Program-made: the position numbers and the translations under genes
Source of the DNA: Schistocephalus solidus
Taxonomy: Eukaryota; Platyhelminthes; Cestoda; Diphyllobothriidea; Diphyllobothriidae
Assembly: GCA_017591395.1 (NCBI GenBank)
Contig: WEDG01000819.1
Location: forward strand, 326,235 to 390,234
DNA length: 64,000 bases
Direction: 5' to 3'
The notes under the pieces: model-generated
Database searches by the model: none
What the model was told of the DNA's origin: nothing
What the model saw: only the letters and a program-made list of their open reading frames with translations
Shown: positions 45,880 through 58,289 of the stretch, in pieces
How the letters are laid out: each line of letters begins with the position of its first letter
How positions within the stretch are numbered: the stretch's first letter is position 1

Positions 45880-47200
45880 GACGTGATGGGCAGAAAATTT
45901 CCAAAGTGTTCTCAGTCAGCCCTCCACCATCTCCGACGCCACCATCGATTGCCTGCCTGAAGTGGAAATCAATGCCGACCTTGTTCTCCCGCCCTCTCTC
46001 TAAGAAACCATCAGAACCGTGCAGCGAATCTCCAGCGGGAAAGCACCTGGCTCGGACGCTGATCCCTGCTGACCTTTACAAGCATGGTGGACCCCAACTG
46101 ATGAACCAACTCACAATGCTCTTCCAAGAGTTGTGGCACCAAGGGCAAGTCCCTCAGGATTTCATAGACACAACCATTGTCCACCTCAACAAGAAGAAAG
46201 GAAACCGTCAACTTTGCGACAACCCACGAGGAACCTCGCTGCTGAATATCGCTGGAAAGATCTTCGCCCGCATTCTCTTCAATCGCCTGAACGCTCACCT
46301 GGAGAAAGGAGTAATGTGGCTTCCGACGACACCGATGAACAATCGACATGATTTTCACCGCTCGCCAGCTGCAAGAGAAGTGCAAGGAGATGCGAACTCA
46401 CCTCTACACCACCTTCGTGGACCTAACGAAAGCCTTTGACATGGTGAATCGTGACGGGCTGTGGAAAATCATACAGAAATACGGCTGTCCTGAGCAGTAC
46501 ATACACATGGTGCGGCAGCTTCCCGACGGGATGATGGCGCGCGTTACTGACAACGGGACATTTATGCAGTTACCGACGGAATGAAGCAGGGCTGCGTCCT
46601 TGCGCCTACCCTCTTCAGTCTCGTTTTCTCCTCTGCATGCTAATGGACGCCTGCCGTGACTAACGCCTCGGGATCCACATTGCCACCCGGATTGATGGTT
46701 GACTCCTCAACAAACGTCGGATGCAATTCCGCTCGCGTTCTTCCACAGGCACCATCCACGAAATTCTCTTTGCTGACGACTGCGCACTCAATGCAACGAC
46801 AGAAAATGAAATGCAAAGGAACATGGACCTCTTCGCTGCCGCCTGTGACAACTTCGAACTTCGTATCAACACTGAGAAAACGGTTGTGATGTATCAGCCG
46901 CCACCCAATACCATCTTCACCGCAGTTCACATCAATGTCAATGGCGCCCAACTGAAATCTGTTGATACCTTAACGTACCTGGGCAGCAATCTCTCCCGCA
47001 GCACCAAAGCCGACGATGAGATTGCCCATCGGATTGCCAAAGCCAGACAAGCCTTTGGACGCATACAGAATGTGGTCTGGAATCGACACGGTCTCCACCT
47101 CAGAATCAAACGCAAGATGTACAAAGCTGTCATATTGCCAACGCTGCTGTATGGAGCGGAGACATGGACGATCTAACAAAAGCAGGCGCGGAAGCTCAAC
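45880..47200 (+). pseudogene. LINE reverse-transcriptase domain, broken
   Basis: Recognisable blocks in changing frames: PADLYKHGGPQLMNQLTMLF and GQVPQDFIDTTIVHLNKKKG (motifs 0-1), LLNIAGKIFARILFNRLNAH (motif 2), FVDLTKAFDMVNRDGLW with catalytic aspartate near 46420 (motif A), MKQGCVLAPTLFSLVFS near 46585 (motif B), FADDCALNA with the catalytic pair near 46775 (motif C), [19 protein letters not shown] and [12 protein letters not shown]. At least four frame changes and several stops separate them, including a shift near 46345 and a damaged stretch at 46625-46720. Catalytic aspartates are preserved; the copy is dead because of the breaks. Confidence 0.88.
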
Positions 47201-48125
47201 CACTTCCACCTCAGCTGCCTTCGCAGAATACTTCAAATGACATGGCAAGACAGGATACCGGACACGGAAGTGTTGAAACGAACAGGCCTTCTCAGCATTT
47301 ATGCTCAGCTGAAACAACTGCAACTGCGATGGAGCGGCCATCTTTTGAGGATGGACGACGAACGATTACCCAAACGACTCTTCTATGGAGATGTCGCCAT
47401 GGGTTATCATCGACAAGGGAGTAAACTACGACGCTAAAAGGACACTCTGAAGTCTTTCCTGAAGCAACTGCAGAGCAACCCGGTGACCTGGGAGGACCTC
47501 ACCCAGAACCGGCCGGCTTGGAGAAGGTCAACAAAGACAGGGGCAGCAATCTACGAAGCAAACAGGATTGCCGCCGCCAAGCTAAAAAGAGCGGCACAAA
47601 AGGCACCAGTGCCCCGAACCAACACCGCCAATGCCCGGGCCCTTCCAACATGCCCGCGCTGTCAATGCACCTTCCGTGCGTGAATCGGTCTGGTCCGACA
47701 TCTTCGGACGCAATGCACCCATAATCTGATAATTTCAACTTCTACGTAAAATTCTGCCAACCCTCCTTCAAACTCCCCCACTCCTGGCATCAATTCCATT
47801 ACCCCACCGTCATAGAGACCACATCCTAATACTCATCACCTGTTACCTCCACCACCACCGCCACCACCATCAGCGATGGGGACTCTCTCCTGAACTGTCC
47901 TCGTTGCGACCGCACATTCACCTCACGCATCGGCCTGGTCGGTCACTTGCGAATCCATCGTACAGAGACAGGTGAACCAGTGCCTGAATCACCAACATAC
48001 AGCAGAGATCGCCGCCTGCAATGCCCTTACGTTCCTCGCGCATTCACTCAGCACATAGGCCTGTTAGGATGCATGCGCCTCCACGACAACCTGCGGTTAA
48101 CCACCGGAGGATCGGCCATTACAGC
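47200..48125 (+). pseudogene. LINE C-terminal region with C2H2 zinc fingers
   Basis: After the reverse transcriptase come the conserved [35 protein letters not shown] and GAAIYEANRIAAAKLKR blocks. The first finger (CPRCQCTFRA, near 47650) is cut by a TGA. A proline/serine/threonine-rich spacer follows, then an intact C2H2 finger at about 47896-47961 (CPRC, TFTSRIGLVGHL, H-x3-H type), the linker ETGEPVPESPTYSRDRRLQC, and a last finger whose second cysteine is changed (CPYV for CPxC). The fingers are thought to bind nucleic acid; the family link is clear, the function is inference. Confidence 0.8.
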
Positions 48126-48963
48126 GCACACTTCCTACACCAATACATATACAACACCCTCACCATCATCATGTACCCGTGAATATCACGGTCTCCTAGA
48201 AATCGTGGCTTGGAAGGCTGCCAATCTGACCCTTACACCAGACCACGCCACCGGCCCAGTGTATGTGCTGTGTGTGTCGAGTGGCTAACCAGTGGACTGG
48301 GAGTCAGACGGCGATGGCTGCTCCATATCCCCTAATGTAGTGAATCCTGGTGTGTGCGTTATGGGAGCCAGTTCGTGCTGTGGCGCGCGAAGACGGGTAC
48401 GCCGACCCGTCAGACATTGCACCCACTCCCACATCAGACAACTGACCGGCTCGGACGGTGATCTGATTGTGGGGGTGGGGGAGAGAGTGAGGTCGACAGC
48501 TCAGCGCATATTCCTCACTATAAACAATCTGACGTGCTTTAAACTATCACGGTGCGCTAAAAGCCGTGGCTTGGAAGGTTGCCAACTGACGGGATGACTC
48601 GGACCGCGTGGTCAGCCCAATGCGTGCTACGTGTGGAGTGGCTGACTGGTGGATTGAGATTCAGGCTGCAATGGCTCCTTCTTAATGTGGCCTTTATGGC
48701 ACTCCCACTCCGTGGGATCTGAGCCAGGTGCGGTGATACGCCCAGGGGCGGCTCCGATCACGCCAGCCGCCTGCGCCCTCTCCCATCTCCGGTCTTCTCA
48801 ACTCTGTCATGACACCGGGCTCGGGTGGGGGAGGAGGAGAGAGTGCGGTAGATGCAGCGCAAGTGTACTATCAATTTAAACTAAATCACGCGCAAGTCCC
48901 CGTCCCTGCACCACCCTTCCATGGAGCATACGGTGGACATCGTCGAAATCGACAGTCGAACTA
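48126..48963 (+). repeat. LINE 3' untranslated region, made of two similar monomers
   Basis: Two related stretches follow one another: near 48190-48330 and near 48540-48700 both contain a block like TGGCTTGGAAGGTTGCCAA, then CCACGC/CGCGTGG text, GTGGCTGACTGGTGGA-like text and ATGGCTCC. The segment ends near 48963 with CGACAGTCGAACTAG. Reverse complements of this region are the isolated repeats at 3556-4033, 32551-32993 and 61612-62460. Confidence 0.7.
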
Positions 48964-49533
48964 GCATGTAGCTATAAACGTTTTTCAGCAACACGCAATA
49001 GAATAAGTACCCACTGGAGGACAAAGGTTCATACCCCCATGAATGGAGGTGAATTTTCAAATGCCAGATGCCTGTAAAAGTAATGAAGAAGACTAATACA
49101 GCGCCAGAATCTGCTACTTTCCGTTCCGAAGACTCAGCAACTAACTATTGAAGTTTAATTCAAATTCAGCTTAAGGATTTATGCACTCTCGCTAATTCAA
49201 ATATGTCTTGATGTGATAGTCCAACCGTTACGAATGACGGGATCCATAAAGTTTCCACGAGCTGGCCTATCATTTACTTCCAAAGCAACTGGTTTATAGG
49301 CAATTAGGCTTTAGCAGCATCAATTTTTCTAGCTCTCTCGGTCTTTCCACACTCACCATCTTCCGACGGTAATACAGAACCAAAAAAAATGGAGTTGGGT
49401 ATATGTATACTTCGTCTACGCGTGCCATTCACGATCTAGTTTTGCACCAGGCAGTAATTGAGGGTTTCGAATCTCATACGAATGAGAGGGCCAACATTCC
49501 ACAGTAGTCGTTAGTAGAATAAAGTTGACACGT

Positions 49534-49622
49534 CTGTTGACAACCTTTAAGGCCAAGATTGGTAGCACGTCCTAATAGATTCAAACATGTCAGATTTATG
49601 CTTGTGGGAAGTTAGCTGATTT
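49534..49622 (-). repeat. Short degenerate LINE 3' untranslated region fragment
   Basis: GTTGACAACCTTTAAGGCC, GGTAGCACGTCCTAATAG, TTCAAACATGTCAGATTTAT and GTGGGAAGTTAGCTGA line up in order with the LINE 3' block (GTTGGCAACCTTTCAAGCC ... GTGAGGAAAATGCGCTGA). Confidence 0.45.
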
Positions 49623-49839
49623 GCTATTTGAGCGGCCAACAAGGTTAAACGGCCTGTCGATGAGTGCCACACACGCGCTGGCCCCTACACCAACTAGCCA
49701 TGACACGTCCTCATATTGCTGCTTTCTAATTTCCTTGGAAATAAAAAGCTAAATTAAGGTAAATCAGTCTATTTAAAGGTTTATAGGTGGATAATGAATG
49801 TTTATATGAATCTGTGGGCGCAGCCTCCTTCAATTTATG

Positions 49840-50600
49840 GAATTATCCAATGCGGATAGAGTAAGCTGACTGCTCAAGCAGGATTTCCTAAGCAATCAAT
49901 CTAGAATCCACTAGATGACTACCAGGCACAATTAATTAGTAGAGGATTTTGGCAGATTTGAATAATTACTTTGACCCACTTGTGAAAAACTTGGCGGCCT
50001 CGGTGGGAATCGAAACCAGGACAGCAAGGGGAAGGCTTAAGGATAGCCAAAGCTCTAGCCAACTGAGCTACGAGGCCCCACCGGGAGCCATGAGTTTAAT
50101 CACAACTGAGTCAAGTTAGCCACCCAGCCTACTGCAACTTATGAGATCCACCAATCTGATACACTAAGCTAACTAGCCAAGCAGGATTTCCTAAGCAATG
50201 AATCCACTAAGCACAAGTAATTTGCTAGCAGTGTGATAAAGCTCATGTCTCCTGGTAGGGGCCGTGAATGATTAAACTAGGGGTCAAATGAATTATTCAA
50301 ATTTGCCAAAATCATCTGCTAATTAATTGTGCATGGTAGTCATCTATTGGATTCTAAATTGTTTGCTTTAAGAAAACCTGCTTGGGCAGTCAGCTGGCTG
50401 TATCAAAATTGGTGGATTCCATACGTTGCAGTAGGCAGGGCGGGTAACTTGACCAAAGTGTGATTAAACTCGCGGCTCCCGGTGGGGCCTCGTAGTTCAG
50501 TTGGCTAGAGTGTTGGCTGTATAAAGCCTTCCCCTTGCTGGCGTGGGTTCAAATCCCAACGAGGCCGCCGAGTTTTTCACAAGTGGGTCAAAGGGACTGC
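49840..50600. repeat. S1 composite repeat: minus unit, junction, plus unit
   Basis: Minus core 49996-50077, plus core 50486-50566 (CGTAGTTCAGTTGG, GGGTTCAAATCCCA). The middle junction 50213-50265 (AGCACAAGTAATTTGCTAGC, AGCTCATGTCTCCTGGTAG) repeats that at 14338-14385, followed here by a shortened terminus without a core. Confidence 0.75.
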
Positions 50601-53600
50601 ATTAATACTGGTTACAAATTAAGTAACATGGCCTCTATCTGTTACAATATTTATGTGTTCTACGAAGCTGCAGCTTACTTTTTTCAGGAAAATTTCAAGA
50701 TGGCAGCCTTAAAACTTTTTGAGAAAGCATAAACGCATGGGAATACAAAACATGCACGTATTAGTTAAATTTTTATGGTGAAAATAATCAATTCCTTCCA
50801 ATAATAATTGAGGATTCGCAAATCATACGAAAAGTTAATGTCAGTCCCCACGTTCCTTTTCGGCGACCGTATTTTTGGGTAAAAACACAATAAATGGGCG
50901 AATACAGAGTTCTGGGACCACAGAGCATGGGTAAAACTAGATGAACCTGTCCCACAATGGAGTAGTATCGATGAACGTCTAGTCTACTCATCCTAGAAGA
51001 ATCTTCAAAGGCATCTGCCGTCAACCTTAGAGTGCTGTTTTCTCGCAGCAATTGTTAACGTTTGAGCATGTTTGCATTTCTTCTCCATGCACTTTCCATG
51101 AGCAATCACCAGAAGTAGCAAATTGGTGCTCTTGGTTTTAGTAATATTAAATGCAAATGATACTCGAAGCTAAACTTCGAAACTTCTGGCACTTAAATAA
51201 CCTCCGAAAACATTTATACTAACCAATAAAACGCACTTACGAAAAATACTCAGATTGTTCAGTATGTACAAACAACGCTTGGATAAGTACATGCGTCCCC
51301 TCTCCTCTCTCCAAGTCTGAACTCTAAAAACCAGACATATGTTGTAAAAAACAATGCTACTCACTGTTTGCCAATACTATGTGAGTAGTGGTTAATTTAC
51401 ACGTGCCAGATAGGGTTTTCAAAGGCATTGCCTATTATCCTCACCAAATAAACTGAAAAAAACTGAAATCAAGGAAACTGGACTAAAAAATATGCTGCTT
51501 CTCAACTTTATCGTCCGCAGAGTTTCCAGCTTCGGCTCACTGCCTTAAAGGTTTTCCTGTCGGAACTGAACTTCATCCGACCTACTTAACTACACATATG
51601 GTGTAAAACGTTTAGCCAACAGCCTTTTGAATAGTCAATTTCAATTATGCCAACCAAAAACTAGCCAACATGTTTTCTGTTCGTTTGATCGAACATTTTG
51701 GCATCTGGTTAACGTCATTGGTCTCGCTCTACAAAGTCTTGGCACTGTAGTTATCTTTTATGACTGGATATTCGTGCGACTTTTAACTTGACTATGTCAT
51801 TTTGGAATTGCTCTCCTCTTCTATTGGCTCGATCGTATTTTCAGGAGTTATTCAATGACTTCTATGTTACCCAGGATATTCAAGCCTTTTACTATTTCAC
51901 AATATATTTCAAGTAAAAATCAAATAATACTCTCACCTTGTACCATTCTTTTTCGAATTACGGGCAGTCGGATAGCGCAAGGGTATTTTTAAGGCAAGAT
52001 ATCCTGTTCTTTATGATAGAACAGGCAAATAGATCTTCTAATATGTGATGTGAGCATGGTAGTAACTGTTCGCACAGGAAAGAACTTGAAATGTGACTCC
52101 AGGTTAACTGTATGACGGTTATGAATACAACGGGGAAAAGCTCATGTATTCGATCGGATTATATCGAGTGCTTTTCGAATTTTCCCAGTAATTTTAACCG
52201 GCGTGCAATTCCCTTCAAATTACGCTGACTTTAACAGGTAATGTGGCACCTTCGTTCGTCTTGACAGTGTCCTGTCATCGGAACTTTGTGGGTGAAGGAA
52301 GTGGATGTGGTTGACACTGCGTAAGTCACCGGTGTTGCATTTTGGCAATTTTGTTTATTTTGCCTTGAACACCAATTTTTGCGTTGCTTACAACGAATGC
52401 AAAGCCTCGTGAATATTCTTTTTCCAATATTCTGAGAAAACTGAATCAAAATGCCATTATTTTTGACTCAAACCCTTTTAGTTGTGTTTAACATAATTAA
52501 ATGTTGCATTTCACAATGCCCAACCGTATAGTCTTGAATGAAACAAATTTCTTCCCTATGCATGCACAGGCTTGAAATTGTATTCATAAAAAATGCGTAT
52601 TCTGATTTATCCATTTGCCCATGGGAAGGCAATTGCAGGAAGGGAATTATTTGGTGGTGAAATACTCTTTCAAATTAAAAATCCCGGTTATCTTATAGTA
52701 TGGTTAAAATTAAACTTTGCGCCTATGAAGGAGCATTTATCTTTCAAGGTCCTAACAATTAGGGCGCTTAACTTTTTCATTCAGTTTCACGACTGTTGAT
52801 TGCTTCCGTTTTTTTGTCTCGTTTCCAAGTAACTGTTTAATCCCGTTAAGGCTGCCTTCTTAGGCAAGTTGTGAACAAACGGTTAAAAAAATATAACTTC
52901 ATTAAATCTCTATTTAATTACAGAATTGTGCACTTTTTCCACATTCGCTTCCTGCCCGACCTATCTTCAAACCTCAGCCGAATTTAGCATTTCCTTTTTA
53001 TTGATGCCGAAACGCTTGCTCTACGTGGTATGCATAATAACCTAGAGCTTTTTAATTATTTAAACACAAATACTTATACTGACCCAAAGCAACTGTGCGT
53101 TCTCAAAAGTGTCTACATCTTTGGTAATTGCGACGTTTCACATTTTTAAGTCTTGCAGAAAATAGTTGCCGTCTTGATATATAGGTAATTGAGCGCAGTG
53201 GTTTTTAGTTCCGCTAGAAAATGAATGGTTTCTTTTGGGGATTTGCCTTTAGTCGGTTTGAAAAAAAACATGCTTCCATTCAGAAATCCTCGACTTAACC
53301 TGCTGACATGACGATTATTTTTTCCTCATACTTCTTTTACGAACATTTTATGCACCATGAGTAGTTCACATATAAAAATTTCGAACGTCGAAACTCAATG
53401 CCTGTACGAGTGATGGTTTACAATTTCATACAGATATACTTAGTTGTTTAATGTCTAAATAAACACAAAGAAGCAGTTTTGGATACCGAGTGGTTATACG
53501 AGAAGGACTGCATAATGTGGCCAAACACGACAAACAGCGGTTGGCTCTTTTAAAGAGAAATGACCATCCACCTCATGACACCAATGTCCACCTAGTAAGG

Positions 53601-55689
53601 TTGTTGAGGAATAACCTCACGCTGGAGAAGTTCAGCCGAGTAACACATAGGGCTGAACAACCTGACGACCTCCCCAGTTCCCAGTCGGTGGAATTAAGCT
53701 AAGGCTTGAGCACCATGTAGGTGCCCAACGGAATTAATATTTCCTTGTATATATGCCAGCAGAGTAAAGTCCGATTTTCAGGACTTCCTTACTTAACGAA
53801 ACATCATCGGTTTCCGCGAGCTGCGGCATCTAAATGTCGTGTTCTTTGACAAACTAGAGGCACTTTAGACGATGGTTACGGTCGTTGTCATCCAGAAACC
53901 TGCCCGTGTACTCAAATAAGGCTTAAAAAGGGTTTTGGACCATTCCGCGCCAAAGATGCAGGAAGAAATAAACGCCTAGTTTGTGGAAGACGAACGGGAT
54001 CATGCGAAAACAGTTGACTTAGCTAATTAAAAGCAGAACAAAACATAATGAGCATTTTCACGTTACGAACTTTCTGACAACAGACCGGTAGTCCACCCTC
54101 GGTTCGTCCAGAGTCCAGCACCATGAGCTCGGGTGTGCTGACCTATTAGCGCAAGGGTTTACTTCCTTGAAGTCAAGCCAGAGCTACTTACTCCGAATGG
54201 AGTAACAGAGTGGTAAAGTTTCAATGTGTTATACCACACAATTCAAGAGAGCATTCTCAGTGTGTTAAAGTGGATGAAACATCGACAACTTTGACATGAG
54301 GGTGTTTCAATATGCTTTTTCGACTGTGTGATAGTAAACGTCACCTACAAGAGCAAAAACCAGGAATTTGTGTGCGACACAATGCGCTGCGATGTTACTA
54401 AAGGCATGGTATTGTCTGACTATCTAATGTTTGTGAAAACAGGGGTGTACGCACAGCGTAAAATATGTGACAGTGTGAAAGCATACGAGCTGAAGATCAC
54501 CGATAGGAGGCATCCGGAGAAAACCGTGGATTCATTTGGAGAATGGCGTACGTAGTCGGAGTACCTTTCTCAGGCTGATGGCTTAGCGCAAACCACAGGC
54601 CATCCTCCAAGTCGCAGAACCTGCCAGGTAACATGACGCGAGGGAATGAATAAATTTGCACCAATTATGTTTTGTAGGACATTTTTCTAAGCAAATTTCC
54701 AAAACAAAAACATATCAAGGATTTCCCCTGAATTTATTTTGAGGGTCATATGCATGATCGAAGTGAAGGAGACTGGAAAGTTAATAAAATAGTGGTGGGA
54801 AACAATCATCATGTATGGTAGATGCGTACATCAATAAAATTTCCGCTGCCAAAAGCAGACTTTGCGTGCTCATGGTATATCACTGAATCGCAACTTTTCC
54901 ATACTGCCTTGATAACGAGAAAATAGTCAAAGTCTGCTGTAGATTTCATATGGATTTGCTGGTGCATAATATGAGTGGTCTTTTCAATTTTAATCACGGC
55001 TAGTATAAAATAGTTTCCAGAAGTTTACAGGAGTAGTTCATTCAGGTTACCTCGGACTACAACCAAGCTCGACATCGAAGTTCAACTCTTGGTCCGATTC
55101 CAGCCATTCGAGAAGTCGGAAGGCAGCAGAGAATAGAGGCAAAGTAACGAACACTATTTGAAGGCCGGGCTTTTAAGCTAAATTTTCCTAGGCGAAAAAT
55201 CCCTTTCCACTAACTAATCTAGCCACTTACCAGTTTATGTTGTACATTTTGAAATTAAAAGCAACTCCCCAGAATTTTCAATGGTGGGTGGGGAAGCGTA
55301 AGAATTCGTGATCTTTTGGTTTGGGACAACATCCTATCTTCGCCAGCGAATTCTTACCCAGGGACTCGGGGCCAGCCCTTAACTCTACCCTATGAAATGT
55401 ATGCTAGTTGTTTGATGAATGGACATTACGTGGTTACTAAACTGTGGTTGGTTTTAATCAACTGAAATTTTTATTGAAATATCGGGTCTGACAACAAAAC
55501 GTCCCGGATCATTCAACTCCAATACTTGCATTTACTACTTTTCAAAGTTATGATCTTGGACTCAGTTAAACGATTCATACAAAAGAAGCAAGAAATTTAC
55601 GGTATAAAGTTACGGTATCTTTTCATAAGAACTCACTGTTCGCCTCCATCCCGCAACAGCTCGAAGTTGAAACCAGCAAAACCCTGTTG
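50601..55689. other. No gene recognised
   Basis: AT-rich sequence with scattered short frames (for example 53490-53702, 54328-54555). The part after about 53.5 kb may be the worn 5' half of the Penelope-like copy that follows, but no motif confirms this. Confidence 0.35.
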
Positions 55690-56440
55690 GAAGAGCATTG
55701 TTACGGCACGGACAAGAAATTCAAACTAAGAAACCTTATCGACCTCCTGAAATACTGTTTGAAGAGCTTCTTCACCTTCAATGGAAATATTTTTTAAAAA
55801 ATCCATGGCCTCCGACAGGGAAACCGTTTTCCTTTCTGATTGCTGAGACAGTGTTGCAGCTACAAGAGATACTGGCTTTTAACAACCATTGACAACGATT
55901 GTGTGTATAGTACGTTGATTACACGTTTGTCAGCACTTGTCTGGACAGGACTGGGGTATGTGCAATTTATCTGAATTCCATCTTCCTTGACAACGAGTTC
56001 ACGGTAGTGAAGGACAAAGACCCCCAGTTGACGTAAAAGACAGGCTGGTATGCAGAAAAGGTAATGGGAACTCAAAACTAGGGTTTTAAGGAAGGCGATG
56101 AATAAATCTCGTACTCTGAATTATCATACCAACCACTTCTCTCGAACAAACGGAGCTGCGTGAGAACACTATACCATCGTGTAGAAACCACTTTCACCGA
56201 ACGAGCCAACAAGAAGAAAGAGATCCAGTTGCTTTGGAAACTTCACTGTCAAGGGATGTTCTGGCGGTTTTTTGAAAGGTGCAGGCGAGGAGCGAAGGAA
56301 AAACTGAAAACGTAGCCGAAGCAAAATGCTGACTTCTTCATACGTTACGATGAAAAATGCTTTTCGCTCGCCGGGATCGTAACTATATTTGCCTTCATCG
56401 ATATATGACAGTGCATGCCATGCCATAGGTTCTGTCTCTC
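55690..56440 (+). pseudogene. Penelope-like element reverse-transcriptase fragment, first of two in tandem
   Basis: Across shifting plus-strand frames the Penelope-like reverse-transcriptase core can be followed: LIDLLKYCLKSFFTFNGNIF (just before the MGSP-type motif), then a stretch ending in LLIAETVLQLQE-like text, then YVDYTF where active copies have YVDD, followed by FTVVKDKDPQLT, RLVCRKGNGN, RKAMNKSRTLNYHTNH and TLYHRV. Several stops and frameshifts and the change of the second catalytic aspartate to tyrosine (near 55916) show a dead copy. About 2.2 kb upstream (53.5-55.7 kb) could be its older 5' part, but I could not match it. Confidence 0.7.
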
Positions 56441-56539
56441 TTTAGATATTTCAATAGTGAACACGTAGGCATCGGCTTCTGAACGCCTTCGGATATTCGG
56501 TCGGTATAAACTGGTACCGGAGATATCGGGACTCAGTTC

Positions 56540-57055
56540 GTTGAGCCTACCAATTCCTGGTAGACCTCCGGGGTCGGAGGATTCAATCGGAGGAAAGCAT
56601 GATCTCCTTTGACGTAAAGTCCCTAATCACATCCATCGCAGTGATCTGAGACAAGATGTCTCGCGAAGGAAACTCGAGATGATATATGACGATTCACTGA
56701 GTTCGCTCAAAATTGAGCACCTTACGAGGCTGTTCACATTTTTCCAAAATGCCTTTACCTTTGCAAGAGAAGCCTACGAGTGGATCAATGGAATGCAGGT
56801 GGACTCTAAAATCGCTGGCTTAGTGACTGCTGGAAAGGATCGCCTTCACCCAACAGCCACCAATCTTTTGGCGGAGTTACGTGGACGATATGTTTGCTAT
56901 CGTCAAGAGGAACATGTCACAGAATTCCCAAATTCACCTTAATTTAATCTTCCCTGATGTCCAATTCACTAGGAATGAAGATATAGAACAGGAGCTACCC
57001 TCAATTTATGTGCTCGTCATGCAAATGGCTTCTGCGGAGTAAACCGAGTTACTCT
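56540..57055 (+). pseudogene. Penelope-like element reverse-transcriptase fragment, second in tandem
   Basis: The same family of reverse transcriptase begins again: MISFDVKSLITSI (motif A region, near 56598), then IEHLTRLFTFFQNAFTFAREAYEWINGM, which corresponds to the LLKFCLKTYFTF..Y..I.G segment, then after a frameshift FWRSYVDDMFAIVKRN with the catalytic YVDD still intact (near 56880), and LNLIFPDVQFT. It stops abruptly near 57050 with no GIY-YIG domain. Stops and at least one frameshift make it inactive. It follows the previous fragment in the same orientation, as partial tandem Penelope copies often do. Confidence 0.7.
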
Positions 57056-58208
57056 GCGCTGTACTACGTCCCTGTTGAACCTTTGGTTGTATTTTATGGA
57101 CCTACAAAATCCAATCCTACCGTATACTTACTATATGTGACGTAATGTAATGTTCCAGGAAATGCATGGTAATTGACTGAATTAAAATGACCAGACATAA
57201 TGCACTGATCAGTAACCCTCAATATTATGTGATATTTCTGCTAAATGAACAGTAGTGAATCCATAGCAAAAGGTTCAAAAAATTCAAAGGAAAACTGAAA
57301 TCAACTTCATGCTTACACATTTTTCAAATTCCTGTCGGATTCATCCAGATCGGGTCATCGGTTCATCGGTTCATTCACAACCAAACTATTCACACTAAAA
57401 AACTCAAAATCGATATCCATAATTGCATGAAAATAACCAAATACTCCCTTTGCCCTTGATAAGACTATGCCAAGATGTTGGAACAGAACGATGGGTCGAT
57501 GATTTATCGCCGCTTGTGATGGGAAGGGGAGGTTGGATTGGCGTTTAGTACCAAATCCGAAAGAAACCTCTCAGATGTCCTTCTAACAACAAAGACAGCC
57601 TTATATATTCATAAGAATACTGAACGGACACTATTAGACTATTATAGGGTTAATTTAGCTCCTGATATACCATCCACTTAGCGTTACAGTATACAACAGT
57701 AAGCTAAAATGCAAATAAATATGCAACGGTTAAAACTCCTATCCACGCCTAGTTATCTAATCATTACAAACTCGTTTAGATGCAATAGCAAACCATTCAA
57801 TTTATATTTCCACAGGAGAGTTAGTACATGCATGCAGACTACTGATCGCCGAAACGGGCTATGCTGTAGAAGACCTGCAGTAAACAGAAACCAAATTCGC
57901 TCGCTGAATACATTCATCGGACCTGGTTTAGTTCGTGCGTGCCAAAAACAACTGATATACATGCGCGGTGGATTCTTAATTGCGTAACTGATCTAACACT
58001 TTTGCGTCCTCCACAAACATGAAAACTTTGTTTATACGTGGCTAATGCAAGCCAATGCTAAAAATAAGATCGATTGATTGCATAGCTTAAATATTAGGGG
58101 CTTAGATTTACAGTTTATTGGTGTTTATTAAAGCATAAATGCATGCATGACTTTTGCCTTCATATGCACGTAAATTATTGAAGTAGGGGTGCTTGCCTTT
58201 TATGTCAG

Positions 58209-58216
58209 TATAAATA
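58209..58216 (+). promoter_or_regulatory. Possible TATA box of the CFAP298 gene
   Basis: TATAAATA lies 73 bp before the chosen start codon. If used, transcription would begin near 58236-58246, after the upstream ATG at 58218 and before the conserved start at 58290, which fits the start choice. Many flatworm genes lack TATA boxes or are trans-spliced, so this is weak. Confidence 0.25.
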
Positions 58217-58289
58217 CATGAAAACCCCGGTGACCTTCAGTCAGGTGCCCTCTTCTTTTAAGCGATTGGCTACGCGTCTGAGGGTCGCT

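Larger units (their letters stand above)
44127..48963 (+). mobile_element. Nearly full-length, decayed APE-type non-LTR retrotransposon (LINE) with C-terminal C2H2 fingers
   Basis: Order on the plus strand: 5' untranslated region (44127-44550), apurinic-type endonuclease (44550-45330), reverse transcriptase (about 45880-47200), C-terminal region with C2H2 fingers (47620-48120), and 3' untranslated region (to about 48963). The single original reading frame is broken by several stops and frameshifts. Related elements, some annotated as craniofacial development protein 2-like, are very common in diphyllobothriidean genomes (from memory, not searched). The 3' untranslated part matches the isolated repeat blocks at 3.6, 25.7, 32.6 and 61.6 kb, which supports its end point near 48963. 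Confidence 0.85.

Noticed and set aside
46011..46385. 124-codon minus-strand frame (also 46640-46951 and 46970-47341)
   Set aside because: Antisense shadows of the LINE reverse transcriptase.
58218..58289. Upstream in-frame ATG as start of CFAP298
   Set aside because: The 24 extra residues have no family match and the ATG is only 2 bp after the TATA-like box; the start at 58290 gives the family's usual N-terminus and length.
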